From NCBI GenBank assembly GCA_019637445.1, contig JAHBVS010000002.1, positions 186,001 to 250,000 of the forward strand: DNA of 64,000 bases, given 5' to 3'. The stretch is from Gemmatimonadaceae bacterium (GTDB lineage: Bacteria > Gemmatimonadota > Gemmatimonadetes > Gemmatimonadales > Gemmatimonadaceae). The notes under the pieces were generated by a model. It was given only the letters and a program-made list of their open reading frames with translations. It made no database searches and was not told where the DNA came from. How positions within the stretch are numbered: position 1 is the stretch's first letter; the number at the start of each line of letters is the position of its first letter. The position numbers were made by a program, and so were the translations under genes. This document shows positions 38,966 to 47,293 of the stretch, piece by piece.

Positions 38966-41467
38966 ATGCGCAATATCACGCTCGCCTTCCGGATGCTCCT
39001 CAAGACGCCCTTCGTCTCGACGGTAGCGATCCTCTCGCTGGCCCTGGGCATCGGGGCCAATGCCGCGATCTACTCGCTCTTTGACCAGCTCCTGATTCGC
39101 TCGCTGCCGGTGCACCGGCCGGAGCAGCTGGTGAACCTCACGGCGCCAGGCGTGATGTACGGCAGCAACTCCTGCAACCAGCAGGGCGATTGTGATGAGG
39201 TCTGGTCCTATCCGATGTTCCGGGACCTCGAGAGCCAGCAGACGGCGCTCTCCGGAATCGCGGCCAGCCGCATCTTCGGCGCGAGCCTTTCCATCGACAA
39301 CGAGCCCAGCCTCGGGCAGGGCGTGTGGGTCTCCGGCCAGTTCTTCTCGACGCTGGGCGTGCAGCCGGCGCTCGGCCGGCTCATCGGCCCCTCGGACGAC
39401 GTGACACCGCTGGCGCACGACGTGGTGGTGCTGAGCCACGACCTCTGGCGCGACCGATTTGGGATGCGCACGGATGTCGTGGGCAAGACGATGATCGTGA
39501 ACGGCCGGACGATGGAGATCATCGGCGTGACGCCGCAGTCGTTCCTGGGCCACACGGTGGGCACGCGGCCCAGTGTGTATGTGCCGCTCACCATGCGTGG
39601 GGCCTTCCAGACCACGACGTACTCCGGCTACGAGAACCGTCGCGACTACTGGCTGTATGTATTCGGGCGCCTGAAGGAAGGCAGTTCGATGGAGCAGGCG
39701 GCGGCAGGACTGAACGCCGTGTATCGGCCCATCCTGCTCGATGTGGAAGCGCCGCTGCAGGCCGGGATGAGCGAGCCCACGCTGGAGCTGTTCAAGTCCA
39801 AGCAGGTGCTCGTGGCGCCTGGCCGCCAGGGCCAGAGCGACATCAACGATGAGGCACGGACGCCGCTGTATATGCTCTTCGGCGTGACCGGTGTGGTGCT
39901 GCTGATCGCCTGCGCGAACATTGCCAACCTTCTGCTGGCGCGCGGCGCCAATCGCTCCACCGAGATGGGCGTGCGCCTGGCCCTCGGCGCCAAGCGCGGT
40001 CACCTGATCACGCAGCTGCTCACCGAGGCGGTGATTCTCGCGCTGGCCGGCGGTGTGGTCAGCATCCTCGTGGCCAAGCTCACGCTCGATGCCATCGCCA
40101 GCTTCCTGCCGCCGGAGGCGGCCACGGCGATCGGCTTCACGGTGAACGGCTCCGTGGTGGTGTTTGCTGCGGCGTTGGCGGTGGCGACGGGTCTCATCTT
40201 CGGCCTATTCCCGGCGATGCACAGCACGCGGGCTGACTTGATCTCGACGATTCGTGCCGGTGCCGGCCAGTTGACGGGCGGCAAGGCGGCGTCGCGCTTC
40301 CGCACCGTGCTGGTCACCGTACAGATCTCACTCTCGATGGCGCTGCTGGTCTCGGCGGGCCTGTTCCTCAAGAGCCTGCGCAATGTGTCGGCGGTGGACC
40401 TGGGCATCGCGACCGAGGGCGTGGTCACCTTCGCGGTGACGCCCTCGCGGGTGGGCTACGACACGCTGCGCGCCGGCGTACTCTTGCGTCGCATCAGCGA
40501 GGAGCTGCAGGCCATTCCCGGCGTGACCGGCGTGACCAGCTCGATGGTGCCGATGGTTGCTGGCAGCAACTGGGGCACGGACGTTCGCGTGCAGGGCTTC
40601 GAGTGCCTGCCCGACACGGACTGCAACTCGCGCTACACGCAGGTGGGGCCCGACTTCTTCGAGGTGATGGACCTCGAGCTCATCGCAGGTCGCGGCATCC
40701 AGCAGTCGGACATCTATGGCTCCACCCCGGTGGCCGTGGTCAACGAGACCTTCGCCCGCAAGTTCAACCTCGGCGACGAGCCCGTGGGGAAGTTCATGGG
40801 CTGGGGCCGTGAGCGCGACTCGCTGCGCACGATGATCGTGGGCTACGTGAAGGACGTAGTCTATTCCGAGGTGAAGGGCGAGATCCCGCCGGTGTTCTAC
40901 GCGGCTTGGCAGCAGGACGGGCGTGCGAATTTCATGAACTTCTACGTGCGCACGGCGCTGCCGCCCGAGCAGCTGCTCACGGCGATCCCGACGCTGATCA
41001 AGCGGCTCGAGCCGGCGATGCCGGTGGAGGACCTCAAGACGATGCCGCAGCAGATTCGCGAGAACGTCTTCCTCGATCGCATGATCAGCATCCTTTCCGC
41101 GTCGTTCGCGATCCTGGCGACGATCCTGGCGAGCATCGGGCTGTACGGGGTGCTGGCATACTCGGTGTCGCAGCGGACGCGCGAGATCGGCGTGCGCATG
41201 GCGTTGGGTGCGGACGGCTCCAACGTGCGCGCGCTGGTCCTCAAGCAGGTCGCGTTCATGGTGGTCGTCGGCGGCAGCATCGGTGTGCTGGCAGCCTTCG
41301 GGCTCGGGCGCGCGGCGCAATCGCTGCTGTTCCAGCTGGAAGGCCACGATCCCGTGGTCTTCGGTTCGGCGGTGCTGTTCCTCTCCTGCGTGGCGCTGCT
41401 GGCAGGGCTCATCCCGGCGCTGCGCGCCTCGCGCGTGGACCCCATGCACGCCCTTCGCTATGACTGA
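38966..41467 (+). CDS. ABC transporter permease, ADOP type (MacB/FtsX duplicated), first copy
   Basis: 833 residues. A first transmembrane helix (STVAILSLALGIGANAAIYSLF) is followed by a periplasmic MacB-PCD domain, an FtsX three-helix unit at about 290-460 (GVTGVVLLIACANIANLLLARG..MGVRLALGAKRGHL), then a second periplasmic domain and a second FtsX unit at the C-terminus (RTREIGVRMALGADGSN). This doubled layout is the orphan permease family abundant in Acidobacteria and Gemmatimonadota. It overlaps the next permease gene by eight bases and forms an operon with adaptor and ATPase. The substrate is unknown. Confidence 0.92.
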   Translation: MRNITLAFRMLLKTPFVSTVAILSLALGIGANAAIYSLFDQLLIRSLPVHRPEQLVNLTAPGVMYGSNSCNQQGDCDEVWSYPMFRDLESQQTALSGIAASRIFGASLSIDNEPSLGQGVWVSGQFFSTLGVQPALGRLIGPSDDVTPLAHDVVVLSHDLWRDRFGMRTDVVGKTMIVNGRTMEIIGVTPQSFLGHTVGTRPSVYVPLTMRGAFQTTTYSGYENRRDYWLYVFGRLKEGSSMEQAAAGLNAVYRPILLDVEAPLQAGMSEPTLELFKSKQVLVAPGRQGQSDINDEARTPLYMLFGVTGVVLLIACANIANLLLARGANRSTEMGVRLALGAKRGHLITQLLTEAVILALAGGVVSILVAKLTLDAIASFLPPEAATAIGFTVNGSVVVFAAALAVATGLIFGLFPAMHSTRADLISTIRAGAGQLTGGKAASRFRTVLVTVQISLSMALLVSAGLFLKSLRNVSAVDLGIATEGVVTFAVTPSRVGYDTLRAGVLLRRISEELQAIPGVTGVTSSMVPMVAGSNWGTDVRVQGFECLPDTDCNSRYTQVGPDFFEVMDLELIAGRGIQQSDIYGSTPVAVVNETFARKFNLGDEPVGKFMGWGRERDSLRTMIVGYVKDVVYSEVKGEIPPVFYAAWQQDGRANFMNFYVRTALPPEQLLTAIPTLIKRLEPAMPVEDLKTMPQQIRENVFLDRMISILSASFAILATILASIGLYGVLAYSVSQRTREIGVRMALGADGSNVRALVLKQVAFMVVVGGSIGVLAAFGLGRAAQSLLFQLEGHDPVVFGSAVLFLSCVALLAGLIPALRASRVDPMHALRYD

Positions 41468-43889
41468 CCTCAAGTTCGCTTGGCGGCAGGTTACCAAGTA
41501 CCCGGGCTTCACTGCCGTCGTCGTCCTGACGCTGGCGCTGGGCATCGGGCTCAACACCGCCGTCTTCTCGGCGGTGGAGGCCTTGGTGTTGCGCCCGCTG
41601 CAGGGTGTGCGCGCTCCGGAGGAGTTGGTGCAGATCTATCGCACCTATCCGGGCGGGCAGGACTACGGGTCGTCGTCGCCGCCGCATTTCCTCGATGTGC
41701 GCGCCCGGACGGACGACGTGTTCAGCGGCGCGTCGGCCTGGGCCTTCGCCGATGCAAACATCACGGCGAACGGCGAGCCGCAGCGCATCTTCGGTCAGGT
41801 GGTCTCGGCGGATTTCTTTACGGTGATGGGCGTGACACCGGCGCAGGGTCGCTTCTTCGTGCCCGCCGAGGATGAAGGGCGAGGCGCGCATCCGGTATTG
41901 GTGCTGAGCGACCAGGGCTGGAAGGGTTCGTTCGGGGGCGACCCGAACATCGTGGGCAAGCAGGTGCTGGTGAACGGCCTGAACTACGACGTGATCGGTA
42001 TCGCGCCGCCGGAGTTTGTGGGACCGATGGCGATGGTGGCGCCTGCGTTCTGGGTGCCGTTGATGCAGCTGGACCAGATCCAGCCCGCGCCGTTCAGCCG
42101 CCTCGACATGCGCGGCAACAACTTCATGAACGTGGTCGCCCGCTTGAAGCCCGGTGTGACGGAGGAGCAGGCCCTGGCGCGGCTCAAGGCGGTGAACACG
42201 GAGCTCGAGGGCGAGTTTCCCGACCAGTATCGCCGCACATCGATGAACCTGGTCTCGCAGACCGAGGCGGGATTCCACCCCACGATGCGCGACGCGCAGG
42301 TGGGGATGAGCGCGGCGGTGATGGCGGTGGTCGCGCTGCTCCTGCTGATCGCCTGCGTGAACGTGGCAAATCTGTTTCTGGCGCGTGCGCGTGACCGCGC
42401 TCGCGAGATGGCCATCCGCCTTTCACTGGGCGCCAAGCGTGGGGCGTTGCTGCGGCAGTTGCTCGTGGAGAGCCTGCTCTATGCGGCGATCGCGGGAGGC
42501 GCCGGCGTGCTGCTCGCGGTGTGGATCATCGGGCTGGCCAACGGCGTCGAGGTCCCGATGGACATCACGTTCCGCCCGGGATTGCAGCTCAATCCTGCGG
42601 TGCTTGGATTCACGCTCGGCGTGACGTTGCTGACGGGCGTGCTGTTCGGGCTCGTACCAGCGATCCAGGCGACGCGTCCATCCCTGATCCCCGCCCTTAA
42701 GGGCGAGGCTCCGGCGGGCGGCTCGCGCTCTCGCTTGATGAAGAGCCTGATCGTCGCCCAAATGACGGCCAGCATCGTGTTGCTCGTCTGCTCGGGTCTT
42801 TTCCTGACGAACCTCCGGGCGGCCGCGAGCGTCGACAAGGGGTTCGTCGCCGACGGCTTGGTCATCGCCGAGTTTGATCCGGCGCTGCAGGGCTACAATC
42901 GGGCGCGCACGATCGATTTCTACGACCGGCTCACGCAGCGGCTGAGCGCCAACCCGCAGGTGGCGGCGGTCGGGCTCGTCACCGACGTGCCGCTGGGTTT
43001 CTCGAGTTCGGATCGGTACGTCGAAATTCCGGGCTACGTGCCCGGCGAGAACGAGGGGATGAGCATCTACTACTCCAGCGTCCGCAACGGCTACTTCGCG
43101 GCGATGGGAATCCCGATGCTGCAGGGCCGCGAGTTCGAGGCACAGGACGATTCGGCGGCCGTGCCTCGCATTGTCGTGAACCAGCGCTTCGCGGAGCGCT
43201 TCTGGCCCGACCAGGAGGCCGTGGGCCGCACCGTGCGCACCGGCGGGAGGGATTTCACGGTCATCGGCGTCGTGCCCACAGGCAAGTACCGGCGCCTCGG
43301 CGAGGACCCCACGGCCCATATGTGGTTCGAGCAGCGGCAGCAGTATCGCTCAGGGATGAACATCGTGGTCCGCACCACGGGCGACGCGTCCGCCCTGATG
43401 GGTCTGCTGCGCCAGGAGGTCCGGGCGATGGACGTGAATCTTCCCGTGGCGAACCTCCGTACGATGGACAGTCACTTAGGCATCGCGCTGCTGCCGGCCC
43501 GCATCACGGGCATTGCGCTGGGCGTCTTTGGCGTGCTGGGCCTGCTCCTGGCCTCGGTGGGGATGTACGGTGTGATGTCCTACAGCGTGTCGCAGCGGAC
43601 CCGGGAAATCGGGATCCGCATGGCCATTGGTGCCGCGGGGCGCGACGTGATAGGGTTGCTGATGCGGCAGGGCCTCACGCTGGTGGTCGTTGGCGTGGGT
43701 CTGGGTCTGGTGGGGGCCTTCGCGGCGTCCCGGCTGCTGCAGGCCGTGCTCTACGGCGATGGTGGGTTGGACCTGACGACGTTTACCTTGGTTCCGCTGG
43801 TGTTGGTCGCGGTCTCGGCGCTGGCCACTTGGCTGCCGGCACGGCGGGCGACGGCGGTGGATCCGGCAATCACCCTGCGGGCGGACTAG
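41460..43889 (+). CDS. ABC transporter permease, ADOP type, second copy
   Basis: 809 residues with the same layout as the copy upstream: first helix TAVVVLTLALGIGLNTAVFSAVEA, MacB-PCD domain, FtsX unit with MAVVALLLLIACVNVANLFLARARD and MAIRLSLGAKRGALL, then the second periplasmic domain and the C-terminal FtsX unit (RTREIGIRMAIGAAGRDVIG). The two copies are divergent enough to be an old duplication and may form a heterodimer. The ATG lies inside the end of the first permease gene. Confidence 0.92.
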   Translation: MTDLKFAWRQVTKYPGFTAVVVLTLALGIGLNTAVFSAVEALVLRPLQGVRAPEELVQIYRTYPGGQDYGSSSPPHFLDVRARTDDVFSGASAWAFADANITANGEPQRIFGQVVSADFFTVMGVTPAQGRFFVPAEDEGRGAHPVLVLSDQGWKGSFGGDPNIVGKQVLVNGLNYDVIGIAPPEFVGPMAMVAPAFWVPLMQLDQIQPAPFSRLDMRGNNFMNVVARLKPGVTEEQALARLKAVNTELEGEFPDQYRRTSMNLVSQTEAGFHPTMRDAQVGMSAAVMAVVALLLLIACVNVANLFLARARDRAREMAIRLSLGAKRGALLRQLLVESLLYAAIAGGAGVLLAVWIIGLANGVEVPMDITFRPGLQLNPAVLGFTLGVTLLTGVLFGLVPAIQATRPSLIPALKGEAPAGGSRSRLMKSLIVAQMTASIVLLVCSGLFLTNLRAAASVDKGFVADGLVIAEFDPALQGYNRARTIDFYDRLTQRLSANPQVAAVGLVTDVPLGFSSSDRYVEIPGYVPGENEGMSIYYSSVRNGYFAAMGIPMLQGREFEAQDDSAAVPRIVVNQRFAERFWPDQEAVGRTVRTGGRDFTVIGVVPTGKYRRLGEDPTAHMWFEQRQQYRSGMNIVVRTTGDASALMGLLRQEVRAMDVNLPVANLRTMDSHLGIALLPARITGIALGVFGVLGLLLASVGMYGVMSYSVSQRTREIGIRMAIGAAGRDVIGLLMRQGLTLVVVGVGLGLVGAFAASRLLQAVLYGDGGLDLTTFTLVPLVLVAVSALATWLPARRATAVDPAITLRAD

Positions 43890-43901
43890 GCAAGGACATC
43901 G

Positions 43902-45146
43902 ATGGATATCGTACGCGCTCCAAAGAAGAAGACCGGCCGGAACATCGCCATCGCCGCGGGTGCGGGGGCGGTCATCCTGCTTACCGTGGCCGTGTCGCGC
44001 TTGGACCCGGCGGTGCCCACCGTGGCCCGGGCGGGCGTGCTGCTCGACTCCGTGCGCCGTGGTGACGTGGTGCGCGAGGTGCGCGGCCCCGGCACGCTGG
44101 TCCCAGAGAACATCCGCTGGATCACCGCCCAAGCCTCGGCCCGCGTGGATCGCAAGCTGCACGAGTCGGGTGACCGGCTCGGCACGGGAGAGCTGATCCT
44201 CGTGCTCTCGAACCCGGACCTGCAGATCCAGACCATGCAGGCGGAGCAGCAGGTGCGGCAGGCGGAAATCGAGCTGCTGAACCTCAAGACCAATCTGCGC
44301 AGCGCCATCCTCACCCAGGAGGGTGTGGTGGCCTCGACGCGCACGCAGCACGTGAGCGCGCAGCAGGAGGCCCTGGCGGCGGACTCGCTGCACCGGCGGA
44401 ACCTCATCTCCGAGTTCGAGGTGAACAACCGGAAGGCGCAGGCCGAGGAGTTCCGGACGCGGCTTCGCATCGAGCAGGAGCGGCTGCAGCTGATGACCGC
44501 GGCCATCGACAGCCAGATTGCCGTGCAGCAGGGCCAGGTCGTGCAGCTGCGCGCCATCGCAGCGCGTCAGCAGGCGCGGCTGAGCTCGCTTGAGGTGCGC
44601 GCGCCGGACACCGGCGTGCTGCAGGAGCTGACGCTGCAGCTCGGCCAGTGGGTGCCCGAGGGCACGACGCTGGCCAAAGTGGTGCAGCCGGGCAAGCTCA
44701 AGGCGCAACTGCGCATTCCCGAGAGCCAGGCCAAGGACGTGGCGCTGGGCCAGCCGGCCAGCATCGACACACGCAACGGAATCGTGCGTGGGACTGTCTC
44801 ACGCAAGGACCCGTCGGCGGTGGGCGGCACGGTCTTGGTCGACGTGGCCCTCGAGGGCGAGCTACCGCCGGGTGCGGTGCCGGACCTCAGCGTCGACGGC
44901 ACGATCGAGATCCAGAAGATGCCAAACATCGTCTTCACGGGGCGTCCGGCCTTTGGCCCGGGCAGCGGCACCGTGGGACTGTTCAAGATGGAAGAGAACG
45001 GCGACTATGCCGTGCGCGTGACGGTGGAGTTGGGCCGGAGCTCGGTGAACACCATCGAGATCCTGCGTGGGCTGGAAGTTGGCGATAAGGTGGTTCTGTC
45101 GGACATGACCCAGTACGCGAACGTAGATCGCGTGCGCATCAAGTGA
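43902..45146 (+). CDS. Efflux periplasmic adaptor (HlyD/MacA-like)
   Basis: 414 residues. An N-terminal membrane helix (IAAGAGAVILLTVAVSRL) is followed by a barrel-sandwich half (VDRKLHESGDRLGTGELILVLSNPDLQ), a long alpha-hairpin of about 120 residues (MQAEQQVRQAEIELLNLKTNL..) and the returning lipoyl half (LEVRAPDTGVLQELTLQLGQWV), then a beta-barrel domain. It bridges the permeases to an outer-membrane channel, not encoded here. It starts 12 bases after the second permease. Confidence 0.9.
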   Translation: MDIVRAPKKKTGRNIAIAAGAGAVILLTVAVSRLDPAVPTVARAGVLLDSVRRGDVVREVRGPGTLVPENIRWITAQASARVDRKLHESGDRLGTGELILVLSNPDLQIQTMQAEQQVRQAEIELLNLKTNLRSAILTQEGVVASTRTQHVSAQQEALAADSLHRRNLISEFEVNNRKAQAEEFRTRLRIEQERLQLMTAAIDSQIAVQQGQVVQLRAIAARQQARLSSLEVRAPDTGVLQELTLQLGQWVPEGTTLAKVVQPGKLKAQLRIPESQAKDVALGQPASIDTRNGIVRGTVSRKDPSAVGGTVLVDVALEGELPPGAVPDLSVDGTIEIQKMPNIVFTGRPAFGPGSGTVGLFKMEENGDYAVRVTVELGRSSVNTIEILRGLEVGDKVVLSDMTQYANVDRVRIK

Positions 45147-45153
45147 GAGCCGT

Positions 45154-45846
45154 ATGACAACGCTCATCCGTATGGAAGGGATCAAGAAGGTGTTTTACAC
45201 GGACGAGGTGGAGACGCACGCGCTCTCCGACGTCCACTTCGAGATCAAGAAGGGCGAGTACGTGGCCATCTCGGGCCCTTCGGGCTGCGGCAAGACCACG
45301 CTGCTCTCGATCCTCGGCCTGCTCGACGCGCCGTCGGGCGGTACGTATGAACTGGCTGGCCAGCCCGTGGCGAATCTTGGGCCCGCCGACCGCGCGCAGG
45401 TTCGCAATCGGCAGATTGGCTTCATCTTCCAGGCGTTCAACCTGATTGGCGACCTGACGGTGGCCGAGAATGTCGAGCTGCCGCTGACGTATCGCGATAT
45501 GCCGGCTGCTGAGCGCCGTGATCGTGTGGCGAAGGCGCTGGAGCGGGTGGGGATGAGCCATCGTGCCAAGCACTATCCGATGCAGCTCTCGGGCGGTCAG
45601 CAGCAGCGCGTGGCGGTGGCGCGTGCGGTGGCTGGTGATCCGGCCATTCTCCTTGCCGACGAGCCGACGGGTAACCTCGACTCCAAGAACGGCGAGGCGG
45701 TGATGTCGTTGCTGCAGGAACTGCACCAGGCGGGGAGCACGATCTGCATGGTGACGCACGATGCGCGGTATGCGCAGCACGCGGATCGCGAGGTGCATCT
45801 GTTTGACGGTAAGGTGGTGGAGCCGTCGGTGGCTGCGGTGGCCTAA
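45154..45846 (+). CDS. ABC transporter ATPase (MacB/LolD type)
   Basis: 230 residues. Walker A is GPSGCGKTT, Q-loop GFIFQAFNLIGDLTV, signature LSGGQQQRVAVARA, Walker B ILLADEPTGNLDS, H-loop MVTHDARYA. It energises the two permeases upstream and ends the operon; a strong hairpin follows. Confidence 0.95.
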   Translation: MTTLIRMEGIKKVFYTDEVETHALSDVHFEIKKGEYVAISGPSGCGKTTLLSILGLLDAPSGGTYELAGQPVANLGPADRAQVRNRQIGFIFQAFNLIGDLTVAENVELPLTYRDMPAAERRDRVAKALERVGMSHRAKHYPMQLSGGQQQRVAVARAVAGDPAILLADEPTGNLDSKNGEAVMSLLQELHQAGSTICMVTHDARYAQHADREVHLFDGKVVEPSVAAVA

Positions 45847-45882
45847 AGGCAGATGTAGGATGGAGGATGAAGGATGAAAGGG

Positions 45883-45913
45883 AGGCGCCCCCGCTCGGTG
45901 AGTGGGGGCGCCT
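45883..45913 (+). terminator. Hairpin terminator after the ABC operon
   Basis: AGGCGCCCCCGCTC..GAGTGGGGGCGCCT stem with one mismatch, followed by CTTTGCT. Confidence 0.8.
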
Positions 45914-45989
45914 CTTTGCTCTGGGATGTTCAGCCGAAAGAGCGGGATGTCGCACCAGAGTCTCGCACACTGGCACAGAAGCCACGGTT

Positions 45990-46005
45990 TGTGACGCAAA
46001 TCACA
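45990..46005. promoter_or_regulatory. Perfect CRP/FNR-type site upstream of the sigma54 activator gene
   Basis: TGTGACGCAAATCACA matches the CRP consensus TGTGA-N6-TCACA exactly. A -10-like TATAAA lies at 46029-46034, which would place the site centre near -43, the usual place for class II activation. The regulator is not in the window. Confidence 0.6.
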
Positions 46006-46094
46006 GGTGTAATGTAGCTTGTATCACGTATAAACTCCGCGTCCCTGAGCCGGCGAGTGCCGGACCCATCACCTCTCAAGGCGGAGTTGTACCG

Positions 46095-47114
46095 ATGACA
46101 CCAGAAGAGCTCAGACTTCACACGGGCCGACGGGAACGGCACGAGGCCACCCGCATTCCCGACAGCAGCGCGTGGCCAGAGCTGGCGGCGCTGCCGAGCC
46201 GGTCTTCGCGTCGACTGCTGGACGAGCTGAGAGTTCTTGCAGCGTCTCCGATGCCGATCACCGTGGTCGGGGCGAGCGGTACGGGAAAGTCTGGCATCGC
46301 CCGAGGCATCCACGAGATGTCGGCGCGGAGGAAGGGTGCGCTCGTGATGCTCAACGTGAGCGTGCTCTCGGACGGTCTTGCGAGCTCCGAACTGTACGGG
46401 CACGAGCGTGGTGCCTTCACGGGCGCATCCCACTCGCGCCTGGGCCGCATCCGCAGCGCTGATGGTGGCACCTTGGTGATCGACGAGTTGACGAAGGCGC
46501 CGGCGCACGTTCAGCACCATCTCCTGGACATCCTTGATGGTCGTCCCTTCTATCCGGTGGGCAGTGATCGCGAGGTCTATCTCGATGTCCGCGTGGTGGC
46601 CCTGACCAGTACTCCGCTGGAGGTCGCCGCGAAGTCGGGAGCGTTGGTGCCGGACCTGTTCGAGCGGTTGCGCACCACGGTTGTGCGCGTTGCGGATCTC
46701 AGTTCGCGCGCCGAAGACGTTCTACACGTAGCGCAGACTTCGCTCGAGCGATGGAGTCGAAAGTATGGCTACGCAGCGCCTCCGGAGATCTGCGGGGAAT
46801 TGGCGCGCGTGCTCGTGGGCGGACGCTGGCCCGGCAATCACCGTCAGGTCGACGGCCTCGTCCAGCGGCTGCTGGCGCAAGCGCAGGGTGACAGCATACT
46901 GCGCCTGGGTCACCTGCCGCGGGAGGAAGACGCCGTCGATCGGCGCGGCGCGCGGGAACGGTTTCTTGAGGACCACGGGAACGGAGTCCCAGTCGCGCAC
47001 GCGGGGCCCAGCGAGGCGGGCAAGCACTACGGCGTTGATCGCGCGACGATCCGGCGATGGATTCGGGAGGAATCGGAGCGTCTGAGTGAGAGACCTCGGG
47101 TCGCTTCAGCGTGA
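46095..47114 (+). CDS. Sigma54-dependent transcriptional activator without a receiver domain
   Basis: 339 residues from an ATG preceded by AAGGCGGAG. The AAA+ domain has Walker A GASGTGKS, an intact GAFTGA loop within ELYGHERGAFTGASHSRLG, Walker B GGTLVIDEL, and LVPDLFERLRTTVV. The N-terminal 50 residues have no sensory domain. The C-terminal segment SEAGKHYGVDRATIRRWIREE is a helix-turn-helix, shorter than a usual Fis domain. With GAFTGA intact it should contact sigma54. The Rhs gene 180 bases downstream carries a -24/-12-type promoter and is the obvious target. It lacks a phosphorylation domain, so activity may be set by expression through the upstream CRP-type site. Confidence 0.88.
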   Translation: MTPEELRLHTGRRERHEATRIPDSSAWPELAALPSRSSRRLLDELRVLAASPMPITVVGASGTGKSGIARGIHEMSARRKGALVMLNVSVLSDGLASSELYGHERGAFTGASHSRLGRIRSADGGTLVIDELTKAPAHVQHHLLDILDGRPFYPVGSDREVYLDVRVVALTSTPLEVAAKSGALVPDLFERLRTTVVRVADLSSRAEDVLHVAQTSLERWSRKYGYAAPPEICGELARVLVGGRWPGNHRQVDGLVQRLLAQAQGDSILRLGHLPREEDAVDRRGARERFLEDHGNGVPVAHAGPSEAGKHYGVDRATIRRWIREESERLSERPRVASA

Positions 47115-47151
47115 GATAGCCCAGCGGTACCGCGCGCATCTCACGCTGAAG
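47104..47151. promoter_or_regulatory. Long inverted repeat (possible enhancer) before the Rhs promoter
   Basis: CTTCAGCGTGAGAT (47104-47117) and ATCTCACGCTGAAG (47138-47151) are perfect 14-bp inverted arms; the loop contains another palindrome, GCGGTACCGC (47124-47133). The left arm holds the stop codon of the activator gene. No T-tract follows. At 60-110 bases upstream of the -24 element it lies where sigma54 activators bind. Confidence 0.55.
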
Positions 47152-47211
47152 TTCCGAAGGCGACGTCCGCTAGGTCGTTGCGGCAGAAACACATACCAAT
47201 GGAGGGCGAGT

Positions 47212-47227
47212 AGGCACACCTCGTGCG
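47212..47227 (+). promoter_or_regulatory. Sigma54 (-24/-12) promoter of the Rhs gene
   Basis: AGGCACACCTCGTGCG has GG and GC dinucleotides separated by exactly ten bases and matches TGGCAC-N5-TTGC except at the first T of each half. It lies 67 bases before the Rhs ATG and directly downstream of the sigma54 activator gene. Confidence 0.6.
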
Positions 47228-47293
47228 ATGAGGCGCGCAACGGGCTGGCAACGGCTCGCGGCAAACTCCCACTCGTCCCTCGAGGTGTGTGCG

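Noticed and set aside
47104-47151. Intrinsic terminator of the activator gene
   Set aside because: The stem is perfect but no T-tract follows and the stop codon is inside the left arm; an enhancer for the downstream sigma54 promoter is at least as likely.
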